The notes beneath the pieces are model-generated. The model was given only the letters and a program-made list of their open reading frames with translations, had not been told where the DNA came from and ran no database searches. A DNA stretch of 8,194 bases. Source: an uncultured Lachnospiraceae bacterium (GTDB lineage Bacteria > Bacillota > Clostridia > Lachnospirales > Lachnospiraceae). The position numbers and the translations under genes are program-made. Within the stretch, counting starts at the first letter, position 1, and the number at the start of each line of letters is the position of its first letter. Below are positions 1 through 5,603 of this stretch, piece after piece. The DNA is taken from contig CAMWYL010000133.1 of assembly GCA_947178465.1 (NCBI GenBank), positions 1 to 8,194 on the forward strand, written 5' to 3'.

Positions 1-454
1 GATTGCTCACGTCAAACCCGAATAGCTGCTTCAGGATAAAGCCGGTAAGCACCTCAATGGACGCCGAAGAGGAAAGTCCTGAGCCATTAGGGATATTGCC
101 GTAATAGAGAATGTCAAGTCCCTTGTCTATCGTAAAGCCCTTCTTGCCAAATGCCCACACAATTCCCTTCGGATAATTACGCCAATCTCCCGCTGTCTTT
201 TTCTCGATGTCCGCAAGCGTGCTCTCCCCGATACCGCTCTGCTCAAAATTCATGGAATACAGGCGAAGCTTATCATCATCCCTAAGCCTTGCCACCGCAT
301 AGGTACCGATGGTCAATGCGCATGGAAAAACATGTCCGCCGTTGTAATCCGTGTGCTCTCCGATCAGATTTACGCGCCCCGGAGCGAAAAACACGGACGC
401 ACCTCCCGTACTGCCGAATACTTCTTCGAATTTCTTTAACAATTCCTGCTTCAT
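1..454 (-). CDS. galK: Galactokinase, N-terminal 151 codons (runs off the window)
   Basis: Galactokinase phosphorylates alpha-D-galactose at C1 with ATP, the first step of the Leloir pathway in the cytoplasm. The visible 151 residues carry the galactokinase signature GRVNLIGEHTDYNGG at about residues 26-40, including the sugar-binding E33, H34 and D36, and the GHMP-kinase ATP-binding motif GSGLSSSAS at about 124-132. The family is usually about 390 residues, so roughly 60 percent of the protein lies beyond base 1. The ATG at 454 is preceded by an AGAAAGGA ribosome binding site about 10 bases upstream and the protein starts where family members start. It lies 97 bp downstream of the galactanase in the same direction with no convincing terminator between them, so co-transcription from the promoter near 1732-1760 is likely. 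An own weak promoter in the AT-rich gap cannot be excluded. Confidence 0.94.
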   Translation of the reverse strand, partial: MKQELLKKFEEVFGSTGGASVFFAPGRVNLIGEHTDYNGGHVFPCALTIGTYAVARLRDDDKLRLYSMNFEQSGIGESTLADIEKKTAGDWRNYPKGIVWAFGKKGFTIDKGLDILYYGNIPNGSGLSSSASIEVLTGFILKQLFGFDVSN

Positions 455-551
455 AATGTTTTCGTATCCTTTCTAAAATATTTTATTTATTTTATCGTAT
501 CATTTATTAACTGAAATTCCTTTATTGAATCCCTTCATGCAATCCTGCGTC

Positions 552-1670
552 TTATACAGGTTGATACTCTTTTATGACCTGTAATGCCGGCAGGGCATTT
601 CCGTCATAATCAAACAGCGCCTGATTCGCCCACTCGTTTCCTCCGGGACCTGCCTCCTTTATATAGGCCAGCGCCGCATCCGTCGCCCAGCCGCTGCCTG
701 CCACCGGAAGCCATCCTGCCTCCCAATAAAAGAAGCCTCTTCCCTTATGCTCCGGCACCTTCTCCAAGGTGTCCAGAAATGCCCGCATAAAATCGCACTG
801 CCCTTCCTTTGTCATCGGGAACGGAACCTTTTCGCAAAGCGCAGGCCGTGTCGCCATCCCCTTTCTGTTCTCAGGAGAAAGCTTCTCGTAAGCCGCATAA
901 TCCTCCGTTGTATGCCCCATCGACACCTCCGCAATCACCAACTCTTTGCCGAAGCGCACGGCGATATCATTCATATTGTTTGACAGGTCGTCAAGCGTAC
1001 CATGCCAGAAGGGGTAATAAGAAAGACCGATCACGTCAAAATCCTCACCGTTATTCCTGTTGATGTATTGGTCAAACCACTCTCTGTAAAGCGCATTGTT
1101 TCCGCCGTTATCCAGATGGATCATAATCTTGGCTGTCGGGCAGGTCTCCTTTACCGCCCGAATGCCCGCGCTGACAAAACGCGCGATATTGCCGTAGTTG
1201 GGCACCTGTCCCTCCGGCCAGAGCAGTCCGTTGGAAAGCTCATTTCCCACCTGAACCATATCCGGCACGACGCCTTCCCCGATAAAGCCAAGCATATTCT
1301 CCTTGGTAAAATCATACACCGCCTGCTCAAGCTGCTCCACGCTGTAGCCTTCCCATGCCTTCGGCTTTCTCTGTTTGCCGGGGTCCGCCCAGAAGTCGCT
1401 GTAGTGGAAGTCCAACAGGAACCCGAGTCCTGCCGCCTTCACGCGCTTTGCCATGCGAAGCGTCACCGCATAATCCGTGTTCCCCGCACCGTACGGCTCC
1501 CCGTCCGGAGACTTCGGATCGTTCCAAAGCCGAAGCCGGATATAATTCGTGCCGTAACGCTTTAATATTTCTATTAAACCGCCTTCCTCTCCGTTATCAT
1601 AAAATTTCGCGCCGAGTCTTTCGATTTCATCCAGTGATGAGATATCCATTCCTTTGATATAATTCAACAT
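552..1670 (-). CDS. Arabinogalactan endo-beta-1,4-galactanase (glycoside hydrolase family 53), apparently cytoplasmic
   Basis: This 372-residue protein is a GH53 enzyme, which cleaves beta-1,4-galactan with retention of configuration in a TIM-barrel fold. Visible landmarks are YIKGMDIS at 4-11, RLRLWNDP at 45-52, DFHYSDFWADPGKQRKP at 87-103, the acid/base motif VGNELSNGLLWPEG with E144, and the likely nucleophile E248 in VIAEVS. The C-terminal GFFYWEAGWLP is also typical of the family. There is no signal peptide, unlike secreted galactanases, so it probably acts inside the cell on imported galacto-oligosaccharides. The open frame extends upstream to 1760, but that part covers the promoter and operator. 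The ATG at 1670 has a GAGAGGAAT ribosome binding site and matches the family N-terminus. Galactokinase follows in the same direction, giving a galactan degradation operon. Confidence 0.93.
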   Translation of the reverse strand: MLNYIKGMDISSLDEIERLGAKFYDNGEEGGLIEILKRYGTNYIRLRLWNDPKSPDGEPYGAGNTDYAVTLRMAKRVKAAGLGFLLDFHYSDFWADPGKQRKPKAWEGYSVEQLEQAVYDFTKENMLGFIGEGVVPDMVQVGNELSNGLLWPEGQVPNYGNIARFVSAGIRAVKETCPTAKIMIHLDNGGNNALYREWFDQYINRNNGEDFDVIGLSYYPFWHGTLDDLSNNMNDIAVRFGKELVIAEVSMGHTTEDYAAYEKLSPENRKGMATRPALCEKVPFPMTKEGQCDFMRAFLDTLEKVPEHKGRGFFYWEAGWLPVAGSGWATDAALAYIKEAGPGGNEWANQALFDYDGNALPALQVIKEYQPV

Positions 1671-1704
1671 AATTCCTCTCCGTTTAACAATTAATCCGTT
1701 GCTT

Positions 1705-1722
1705 TGCGCAACCGTTTGCGCA
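1705..1722. promoter_or_regulatory. LacI/GalR-type operator over the galactanase transcription start
   Basis: On the minus strand the site reads TGCGCAAACGGTTGCGCA, an 18-bp inverted repeat with 7-bp perfect arms and a central CG, the hallmark of LacI/GalR-family operators. It begins about 10 bases downstream of the -10 box, so a bound repressor would cover the transcription start. The obvious inference is induction of galactanase and galactokinase by a galactan-derived sugar. No LacI-type regulator gene is inside the window. It is not a good CcpA (cre) match because the TG...CA ends of that consensus are absent. Confidence 0.8.
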
Positions 1723-1731
1723 TCTGTAAAT

Positions 1732-1760
1732 ATCATAACAAGCAACCCAAAAATAGTCAA
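1732..1760 (-). promoter_or_regulatory. Sigma-A promoter of the galactanase-galactokinase operon
   Basis: On the minus strand TTGACT (1755-1760) and TATGAT (1732-1737) are separated by exactly 17 bases, giving 5 of 6 matches to consensus in each hexamer. The predicted start is near 1725, inside or at the edge of the operator, and leaves a leader of about 55 bases before the ATG at 1670. This is the best vegetative promoter in the window, and it rules out translation from the upstream in-frame start at 1760. Confidence 0.85.
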
Positions 1761-1796
1761 GGGATTCGCCTTCCAAAATCCGGGTAAAAATCACCA

Positions 1797-1840
1797 AAAA
1801 AAATTGGTAAAAGGGACCAACGCAAATGCGTCAGTCCCTC
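1797..1840 (-). terminator. Intrinsic terminator after the sugar kinase
   Basis: Transcribed on the minus strand, AGGGAC...GTCCCT (1834-1839 with 1812-1817) closes a stem continued by two G-U pairs and ACGCA/TGCGT around a tiny loop. It is followed by TTTT and, after a short ACCAA break, a run of eight T. It begins about 43 bases after the kinase stop codon and lies upstream of the next promoter, so it separates the kinase transcript from the galactanase operon. No T-run follows on the plus strand. Confidence 0.75.
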
Positions 1841-1882
1841 TTAGCTTTCACAATATTTTCAGTTCTTATGACAGCTTCCGCC

Positions 1883-2908
1883 CTATCTGTTCATCTCAAG
1901 CTGCGGTCCTGTTGACTGGTGATTCTTTATAATAGAATCGATTTCCTTCAGATTGGAAGAAGGCAGGTCGCCCGGAATGGTATTCTTGACAGCCGCTGTC
2001 GCGTTGCCGTATTCCATCGCCTTGCGGCAGTCCATATTATGTGACAAAAGCCCGTAAAGCGCGCCGGATATGTATGCGTCCCCGCTGCCGATACGATCTA
2101 CCACATCAATATTTTCATATGCAGGCTCCTGCAAAAATTCATCATTTATCGCATCATAAATCACGGAGCCGAACGAGTGAATCTTCGGTGAATGCACAAT
2201 CCGCTGCGTGGAAGCTACCACACTGATATTATAATCCTTGGTAAAGCTCTTCATCATCTCCTGCACGGTTCCCTCCTTGCCGAAGGTCAGCCTTGCCGTA
2301 TCCTCAGAGCAGAAGAATACATCCACATACGGTAAAATCGTCTCAATGCAGGCCTTTGCCTCCTCGCCCGTCCACAGGTTCCCTCTGAAATTCACATCAA
2401 AGGAAATCAGCGTACCATGCTCCTTAAAGCGCTTAATCATCTCTATCGCAGCATCCCTTGTCTTCTGCACCAGCGCAAGGGTAATTCCCGTCGTGTGGAA
2501 GCAGCGTGCCGCCGAAAACATCTCCTCCGGGAAATCGTCCACGGAAATATCCGCGAAGGCAGTATTCTTTCTGTCATAAATGACATTCGGCTTTCTCGGG
2601 TGTGCACCGTACTCATAGTAGTAAATGCCAAGCCTTGCATCTTTTGTTCTGTCATACACCAGATAGTCGTCGCTGACACCACAGAAGCGAACCCTGTTCT
2701 GTATATAATTCCCCAGATCATTTGCAGGCACCTTTGATATAATGCCTGTTCTGAGTCCTAAAAGCGATACGCCGGAAACCACGTTCAATTCCGCGCCGCC
2801 CGCCTGCTTCTGAAAAGCATCGCCTCTTGTCAGACGCTCATTAACCGGCGGTGACAGACGAAGCAGGATTTCTCCAAGTGCCAATAAATCAAATTCTCTT
2901 CTCTCCAT
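1883..2908 (-). CDS. PfkB-family carbohydrate kinase, 2-keto-3-deoxygluconate-kinase-like
   Basis: A 341-residue ribokinase/PfkB-family kinase, which transfers the gamma-phosphate of ATP to a sugar hydroxyl. The N-terminal LLALGEILLRL (8-18) and AGGAELNV (36-43) form the substrate-binding part. FDVNFRGNLW (170-179) resembles the FDxNxR segment of KDG kinases. The C-terminal PfkB signature DRIGSGDAYISG (271-282) carries the catalytic base D277 and the anion hole. The strongest resemblance is to 2-dehydro-3-deoxygluconokinases, but fructokinase and other sugar acid kinases share these motifs, so the substrate is an inference. A GTG at 2914 is also in frame, but the GAGGAG ribosome binding site sits only 2 bases from it and 8 bases from the ATG at 2908, so the ATG is preferred. 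The gene is monocistronic, with a terminator behind it. Confidence 0.88.
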   Translation of the reverse strand: MERREFDLLALGEILLRLSPPVNERLTRGDAFQKQAGGAELNVVSGVSLLGLRTGIISKVPANDLGNYIQNRVRFCGVSDDYLVYDRTKDARLGIYYYEYGAHPRKPNVIYDRKNTAFADISVDDFPEEMFSAARCFHTTGITLALVQKTRDAAIEMIKRFKEHGTLISFDVNFRGNLWTGEEAKACIETILPYVDVFFCSEDTARLTFGKEGTVQEMMKSFTKDYNISVVASTQRIVHSPKIHSFGSVIYDAINDEFLQEPAYENIDVVDRIGSGDAYISGALYGLLSHNMDCRKAMEYGNATAAVKNTIPGDLPSSNLKEIDSIIKNHQSTGPQLEMNR

Positions 2909-3031
2909 ATCCACAGCTCCTCAAATCCAATCATAATCTATTGTTTCATTGTCAACGGTTCCTGTCGGACTGTAAGCCCTTACACTCTCAGTTTATCATA
3001 CAATTGGTAAAATTTCTACTTTTTTCCGAAT
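2909..3031 (-). promoter_or_regulatory. Upstream region of the sugar kinase with a candidate operator
   Basis: No gene is seen here. A 14-bp inverted repeat, TGTAAG-CC-CTTACA, lies at 2971-2984 and could be an operator, for example for a GntR-type regulator. No promoter is convincing. On the minus strand CTTACA and GACAAT are 17 bases apart (4 of 6 matches each), overlapping the inverted repeat at the -35 side. TTGACA and TATGAT nearer the gene are separated by only 14 bases. The kinase ribosome binding site GAGGAG is at about 2917-2922. Confidence 0.4.
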
Positions 3032-3057
3032 AAAAATCGTCGCTCGGCAGCGACGAT
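3031..3057 (-). terminator. Terminator-like hairpin of repeat copy A
   Basis: ATCGTCGCT and AGCGACGAT form a perfect 9-bp stem around a 4-base loop. On the minus strand it is followed by TTTTTA, so it looks like an intrinsic terminator for the DUF4291 operon, although it lies about 125 bases after that gene's stop codon. The plus strand has no T-run. The identical hairpin occurs at 6276-6297. Confidence 0.7.
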
Positions 3058-3073
3058 AAAATAATATACGCTG
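3032..3073. repeat. Palindromic repeat, copy A (short form)
   Basis: Bases 3032-3057 are identical to 6272-6297 over 26 positions: five A, then the 9-bp-stem hairpin. The following AAATAATATACGCTG (3059-3073) matches 6323-6337 at 14 of 15 positions. Copy A lacks the 25 bases with a second hairpin that copy B carries between these two blocks. It lies between the kinase and the DUF4291 gene, outside coding sequence. It is interpreted as a member of a small interspersed repeat family with its own terminator. Confidence 0.8.
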
Positions 3074-3179
3074 TCGCGGCAACAGGTGATGCCGTCTCAC
3101 GCTTCCGTAAGCATCCCGTCGGGATAACAGACGTATCTGCTACCGAAGGGGTTCTTCCCCCTGTCGTCCTCCATACGGC
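3061..3179. other. Gene-free, hairpin-rich stretch next to repeat copy A
   Basis: The stretch is GC-richer than the flanking accessory genes and holds several small inverted repeats: CGGCA/TGCCG (3077-3094), CGTCT/AGACG (3093-3133) enclosing GCTT/AAGC (3101-3112) and ATCCC/GGGAT (3113-3125), and CGAAGGGG pairing with CCCCTgTCG (3144-3166). It may be part of a larger repeat element or a structured RNA. On the minus strand a 62-codon open stretch without a usable start codon follows directly after the DUF4291 stop. I regard that as chance or as a feature of the repeat. Confidence 0.45.
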
Positions 3180-3755
3180 TTAACAAGGCTTTATGGAATC
3201 CACCTCATTCATAATGTAAACTTGCTCTTTCGGCAATAATGAACTTATATCCGTTCCATTACATTTTTTCTCTCTTAAATCATTTACATAATCTGTAATA
3301 TCCGTAATGTATACTATCCACTCATTAACATATTTCCGTACAGCGTCGCCCCTCAACCCGAGTTGTATGGAACGGCATTCCAAAGGATTTCCGAACAAAT
3401 CTCTTTCAGGATCCCATTGGCATCGGATATCAGATTTCTTTATTTTCTCTTTCCATTCCGTATAGCTTATACCTATACCATCACTATATGCAGATATCAC
3501 AGCGTTTTGGACAATAAAATCAAATGCCCTTCGTTTTATATCAATTGCAAGAATATGCTCTTGGTTTTCTTTCGTACCCCAACCGCAACGATACATCATC
3601 CACAAAAATGACGGCTTTATCCAAGTCATCCTGTCTAACTTAAAGCTCTCTCCAAATGTCCCTTTCTTAACGGCTTCATTTGCAATGACTTTATTATATG
3701 CCTGGTAAACTCTTATGGTATCTTCGGTATAAAATGCTCTTATTTCTTTATTCAT
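3180..3755 (-). CDS. DUF4291 family protein
   Basis: A 191-residue soluble protein recognised as DUF4291 by its conserved blocks: TIRVYQAY (13-20), DRMTWIKPSFLWMMYR (41-56), TKENQEHILAIDIKR (61-75), QWDPERD (113-119) and RSIQLGLRG (128-136). The length fits the family at about 190-200 residues, so it appears intact. The biochemical role of the family is unknown to me. The arginine and aromatic residues in the first two blocks are likely functional, but this is inference. A TTG at 3782 is in frame, but it overlaps the ribosome binding site. The ATG at 3755 matches the family start, although GAGAGGAG is 14 bases upstream, a long spacing. It is the last gene of an AT-rich minus-strand group and may be read from the promoter near 4771-4799. 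Confidence 0.85.
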   Translation of the reverse strand: MNKEIRAFYTEDTIRVYQAYNKVIANEAVKKGTFGESFKLDRMTWIKPSFLWMMYRCGWGTKENQEHILAIDIKRRAFDFIVQNAVISAYSDGIGISYTEWKEKIKKSDIRCQWDPERDLFGNPLECRSIQLGLRGDAVRKYVNEWIVYITDITDYVNDLREKKCNGTDISSLLPKEQVYIMNEVDSIKPC

Positions 3756-3782
3756 AATCTGTAATCTATCTCCTCTCCACAA

Positions 3783-3950
3783 TTACTGCATTATTCCCCT
3801 TTCGATATACAAGGTTTTGTTTATTATGTTCATTACATAAATCGCATCTGACCCTGCAGGAATTTCCTGCTTTAATCTTTGGTTCCATCTTCCGTAATAA
3901 TTTTTCCCACGCTTTCGATTAGCATTTTGCACTTTTTGAATAATTTGCAT
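3783..3950 (-). CDS. Small hypothetical protein, 55 residues
   Basis: I do not recognise this small ORF. It starts with ATG at 3950, six bases after a GGGGA ribosome-binding-like sequence, or at an in-frame ATG at 3962 giving 59 residues but without such a site. It begins just after the stop of the preceding broken gene, and its own stop at 3783-3785 is directly followed by the ribosome binding site of the DUF4291 gene. The protein has a basic N-terminal half (ANRKRGKNYYGRWNQRLK) and a hydrophobic end (AIYVMNIINKTLYIER), with no signal peptide or membrane helix. The tight packing between two same-strand genes and a balanced composition argue that it is, or was, coding. It could also be the remnant of a larger gene. 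Confidence 0.45.
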   Translation of the reverse strand: MQIIQKVQNANRKRGKNYYGRWNQRLKQEIPAGSDAIYVMNIINKTLYIERGIMQ

Positions 3951-3964
3951 ATTAATCCCCATTT

Positions 3965-4739
3965 TTACATGAGCTTTAATAACTTACATTGCAATTCGTT
4001 TTCACTCAAATCATCAATATGCCGAAATACAAATATCAACAACTCCATAACTTTTTTAAAGGCCACTTTACTTGAACCCGCCTCATCATATCCTCCACTC
4101 AATATTTCTATCGTACCACCGGATACCTTTTCTGAAGAATATTCTTTGAAAAATTCATCTATTGCATCCGCAAACTCTTTATCCAATCCTACACATATTG
4201 CTTTATTAAATGGCAACACTTGCGATTTAAAAAAGAAATTTTCTCTTCCAAAGTTAATGGATATATCCGTTTTATTTTCTTGATTATCTGTATATTTCAT
4301 GCATACCATTGCATAGTTACTGATATGGCGAGGATGCAATTTTACCTCTATACAGATTGTTCCAATATGCCATTTAACATCCCCGGATGCTACACTCAAA
4401 TGCATGGTATTCTGCCCTACATACTTAAATGGTATTTCATCTTTCCATATGCATACTTTTTTATATCCTTTATCACTTTCAAATAATAGCATATCCAATT
4501 CCTTTCTATGCTCCGAAATTCGGGTTACAGGCGGGGATCTTTCGACAGCCGATATTTCGATCACAACATCCTCATTTGGATTAATCTCTTCAAGCCTGTA
4601 TTTCCGGTGATATACGACCGAGTTTGCATTGACCTCATCAAAGTATTTATATATGCGCTCAACCTGAATTTATTTAAGCAAAGCATAACAATAGGAACGC
4701 TGTTCGTCTGTCAGTTATTGTGCCTGCTTCTCTTTCCAT
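3965..4739 (-). pseudogene. Broken gene of unknown family (frameshift plus nonsense near the 5' end)
   Basis: An intact promoter and an AAGGGAG ribosome binding site 8 bases ahead point to ATG 4739. That frame reads MEREAGTITD and then leaves sense and stops at 4674. The frame shifted by one continues sensibly as LTDEQRSYCYALLK, hits TAA at 4670-4672, then runs open as IQVERIYKYFDEVNANS into the long open part ending at 3965. The shift falls in GACAGAC, where a 4-bp slippage would explain it. One base change could make the TAA. Without both lesions the product would be about 256 residues. The remaining part has motifs such as VVIEISAVERSPPVTR and ISINFGRENFFF, is soluble and is unknown to me. 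A GTG at 4564 could restart a 199-residue product, but no good ribosome binding site is seen. Confidence 0.6.
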
Positions 4740-4770
4740 GGGTATGACTCCCTTATACGGATATATGGAG

Positions 4771-4799
4771 ATTATATCATATGGTGGAATCATAGTCGA
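4771..4799 (-). promoter_or_regulatory. Promoter of the broken gene / DUF4291 group
   Basis: On the minus strand TCGACT (4794-4799) and a perfect TATAAT (4771-4776) are 17 bases apart. The predicted start near 4764 gives a short leader containing AAGGGAG (4748-4754) before ATG 4739. It faces away from the promoter at 4833-4841, so the two form a divergent pair. Confidence 0.65.
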
Positions 4800-4832
4800 A
4801 TTCTTTAAAGACTTTTATTCCGGTTGGTTATG

Positions 4833-4841
4833 TGCTATAAT
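4833..4841 (+). promoter_or_regulatory. Extended -10 promoter for the membrane protein gene, with two nearby palindromes
   Basis: TGCTATAAT is a perfect extended -10 element. The -35 region is poor, as is usual for this class. Just downstream lie TGTCA-T-TGACA (4847-4857) and the perfect palindrome AATCGCGATT (4864-4873), in a leader of about 78 bases. Either could be a repressor site. This promoter makes the longer in-frame start at 4824 unlikely because the transcript would begin after it. Confidence 0.6.
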
Positions 4842-4925
4842 TTCGGTGTCATTGACAGTGATAAATCGCGATTCGACGCAAAATGTTTTCGTGTCCGTAT
4901 AAGTGAATTTGAGGATGTGTTAATT

Positions 4926-5510
4926 ATGACAAAGAAAATATCCATAACCGGAATTGCAACCTGTATTCTGTACTTTATATCAGTAGCAGTATTCCTTATC
5001 ACCAAAGCAGGAATCGCATTGACCGCATGGGAACTTATGACCATTCTAAGCGCACCGGTAGTGCTTTTTGTATTATTGGAGCTTAGTACCTTTGTGTCAA
5101 TTCCATCTGTTTATAAAAAAGCCATGCTTGCGTTTATGGCCTGTACTTGCGCACTGACAGGTGCTGCCCATATAGTAAATATAACCGTTACAAGACCCCT
5201 TATAAAGGAAGGGCTCAATGTTCCTACTTATTTTCAAATCGGTTTTTGGCCATCTGTCGAAATGGCTGTAGACTATCTGGCATGGGGCTTCTTTACAGGC
5301 CTTGCCTTTTTGTGTATCGGCATTGCAATTCAGAATAAAGATAAAGCAAAACGCATTATGAAAAGCACCTTGCTAATCTGTGGTATTCTCTGCCTTATCG
5401 GATTCTTCGGCACTGTATCCATAAACGAAAACATGTGGTATGCTGCACCAATGGGATACGGCTTGGGAACAATGGTCATTTGTATGCAAATGTTGAAATT
5501 CCAAAAATGA
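4926..5510 (+). CDS. Six-helix integral membrane protein of unknown function
   Basis: A 194-residue hydrophobic protein with six predicted membrane helices, at about residues 6-25, 35-58, 66-88, 112-136, 146-164 and 172-190. Charged loops include VYKKA after helix 2 and QNKDKAKRIMKS between helices 4 and 5. The polar segment between helices 3 and 4 (TRPLIKEGLNVPTYFQ) and WPSVEMAVDYLAW may be the functional face. I see no transporter, protease or enzyme motif and do not assign a role. ATG 4926 follows GAGGA by 10 bases. The 34 extra residues of the longer frame starting at 4824 overlap the promoter and are not membrane-like. It stands alone on its transcript or reads on into the methyltransferase, which has its own promoter. 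Confidence 0.8.
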   Translation: MTKKISITGIATCILYFISVAVFLITKAGIALTAWELMTILSAPVVLFVLLELSTFVSIPSVYKKAMLAFMACTCALTGAAHIVNITVTRPLIKEGLNVPTYFQIGFWPSVEMAVDYLAWGFFTGLAFLCIGIAIQNKDKAKRIMKSTLLICGILCLIGFFGTVSINENMWYAAPMGYGLGTMVICMQMLKFQK

Positions 5511-5512
5511 TA

Positions 5513-5530
5513 TACGCTTCCGCAATTTCC
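5513..5530 (+). repeat. Short direct repeat, end fragment of the palindromic repeat family
   Basis: TACGCTTCCGCAATTTCC here matches 6331-6348 at 17 of 18 positions, and its start also resembles TATACGCTG at the end of copy A. It begins 2 bases after the membrane protein's stop codon and lacks the hairpin. With the copy at 6331 it brackets the methyltransferase gene in direct orientation, 818 bp apart. Confidence 0.6.
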
Positions 5531-5569
5531 AATAGCAATAAAAATCTCATGGAACTTCGCGTACACTTA

Positions 5570-5578
5570 TGGTAAAAT
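5570..5578 (+). promoter_or_regulatory. Extended -10 promoter upstream of the methyltransferase
   Basis: TGGTAAAAT fits an extended -10 element about 26 bases upstream of the start codon. The -35 region (TGGAAC at 17 bases) is weak. It is followed by the strong ribosome binding site AAGGGGGG seven bases before ATG 5604. Confidence 0.5.
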
Positions 5579-5603
5579 AACGTCATTCAAGGGGGGCAGA
5601 TAA

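Noticed and set aside
1002..1565. 187-codon plus-strand ORF opposite the galactanase
   Set aside because: A GC-rich antisense shadow of a clear GH53 gene, with basic low-information composition and no ribosome binding site.
1671..1760. In-frame N-terminal extension of the galactanase by 30 residues
   Set aside because: It covers the -35, -10 and operator sequences, has no ribosome binding site, and is absent from GH53 N-termini as I know them; the ATG at 1670 has a strong site.
1802..1812. AATTGGTAAAA occurring here and at 3002-3012 as a possible shared operator
   Set aside because: Eleven AT-rich bases, not palindromic, placed differently relative to the two promoters; chance is a sufficient explanation.
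2993..3179. 62-codon open stretch on the minus strand after the DUF4291 stop as a gene
   Set aside because: No ATG, GTG or TTG near its beginning, no ribosome binding site, and it runs through the terminator hairpin of the repeat.
3879..4283. 134-codon plus-strand ORF opposite the broken gene
   Set aside because: Antisense to a better-supported frame; serine- and asparagine-rich composition typical of a shadow in AT-rich DNA.
4824..4925. Longer start of the membrane protein adding 34 residues
   Set aside because: It overlaps the extended -10 promoter and has a hydrophilic, non-family-like sequence; ATG 4926 has its own ribosome binding site.
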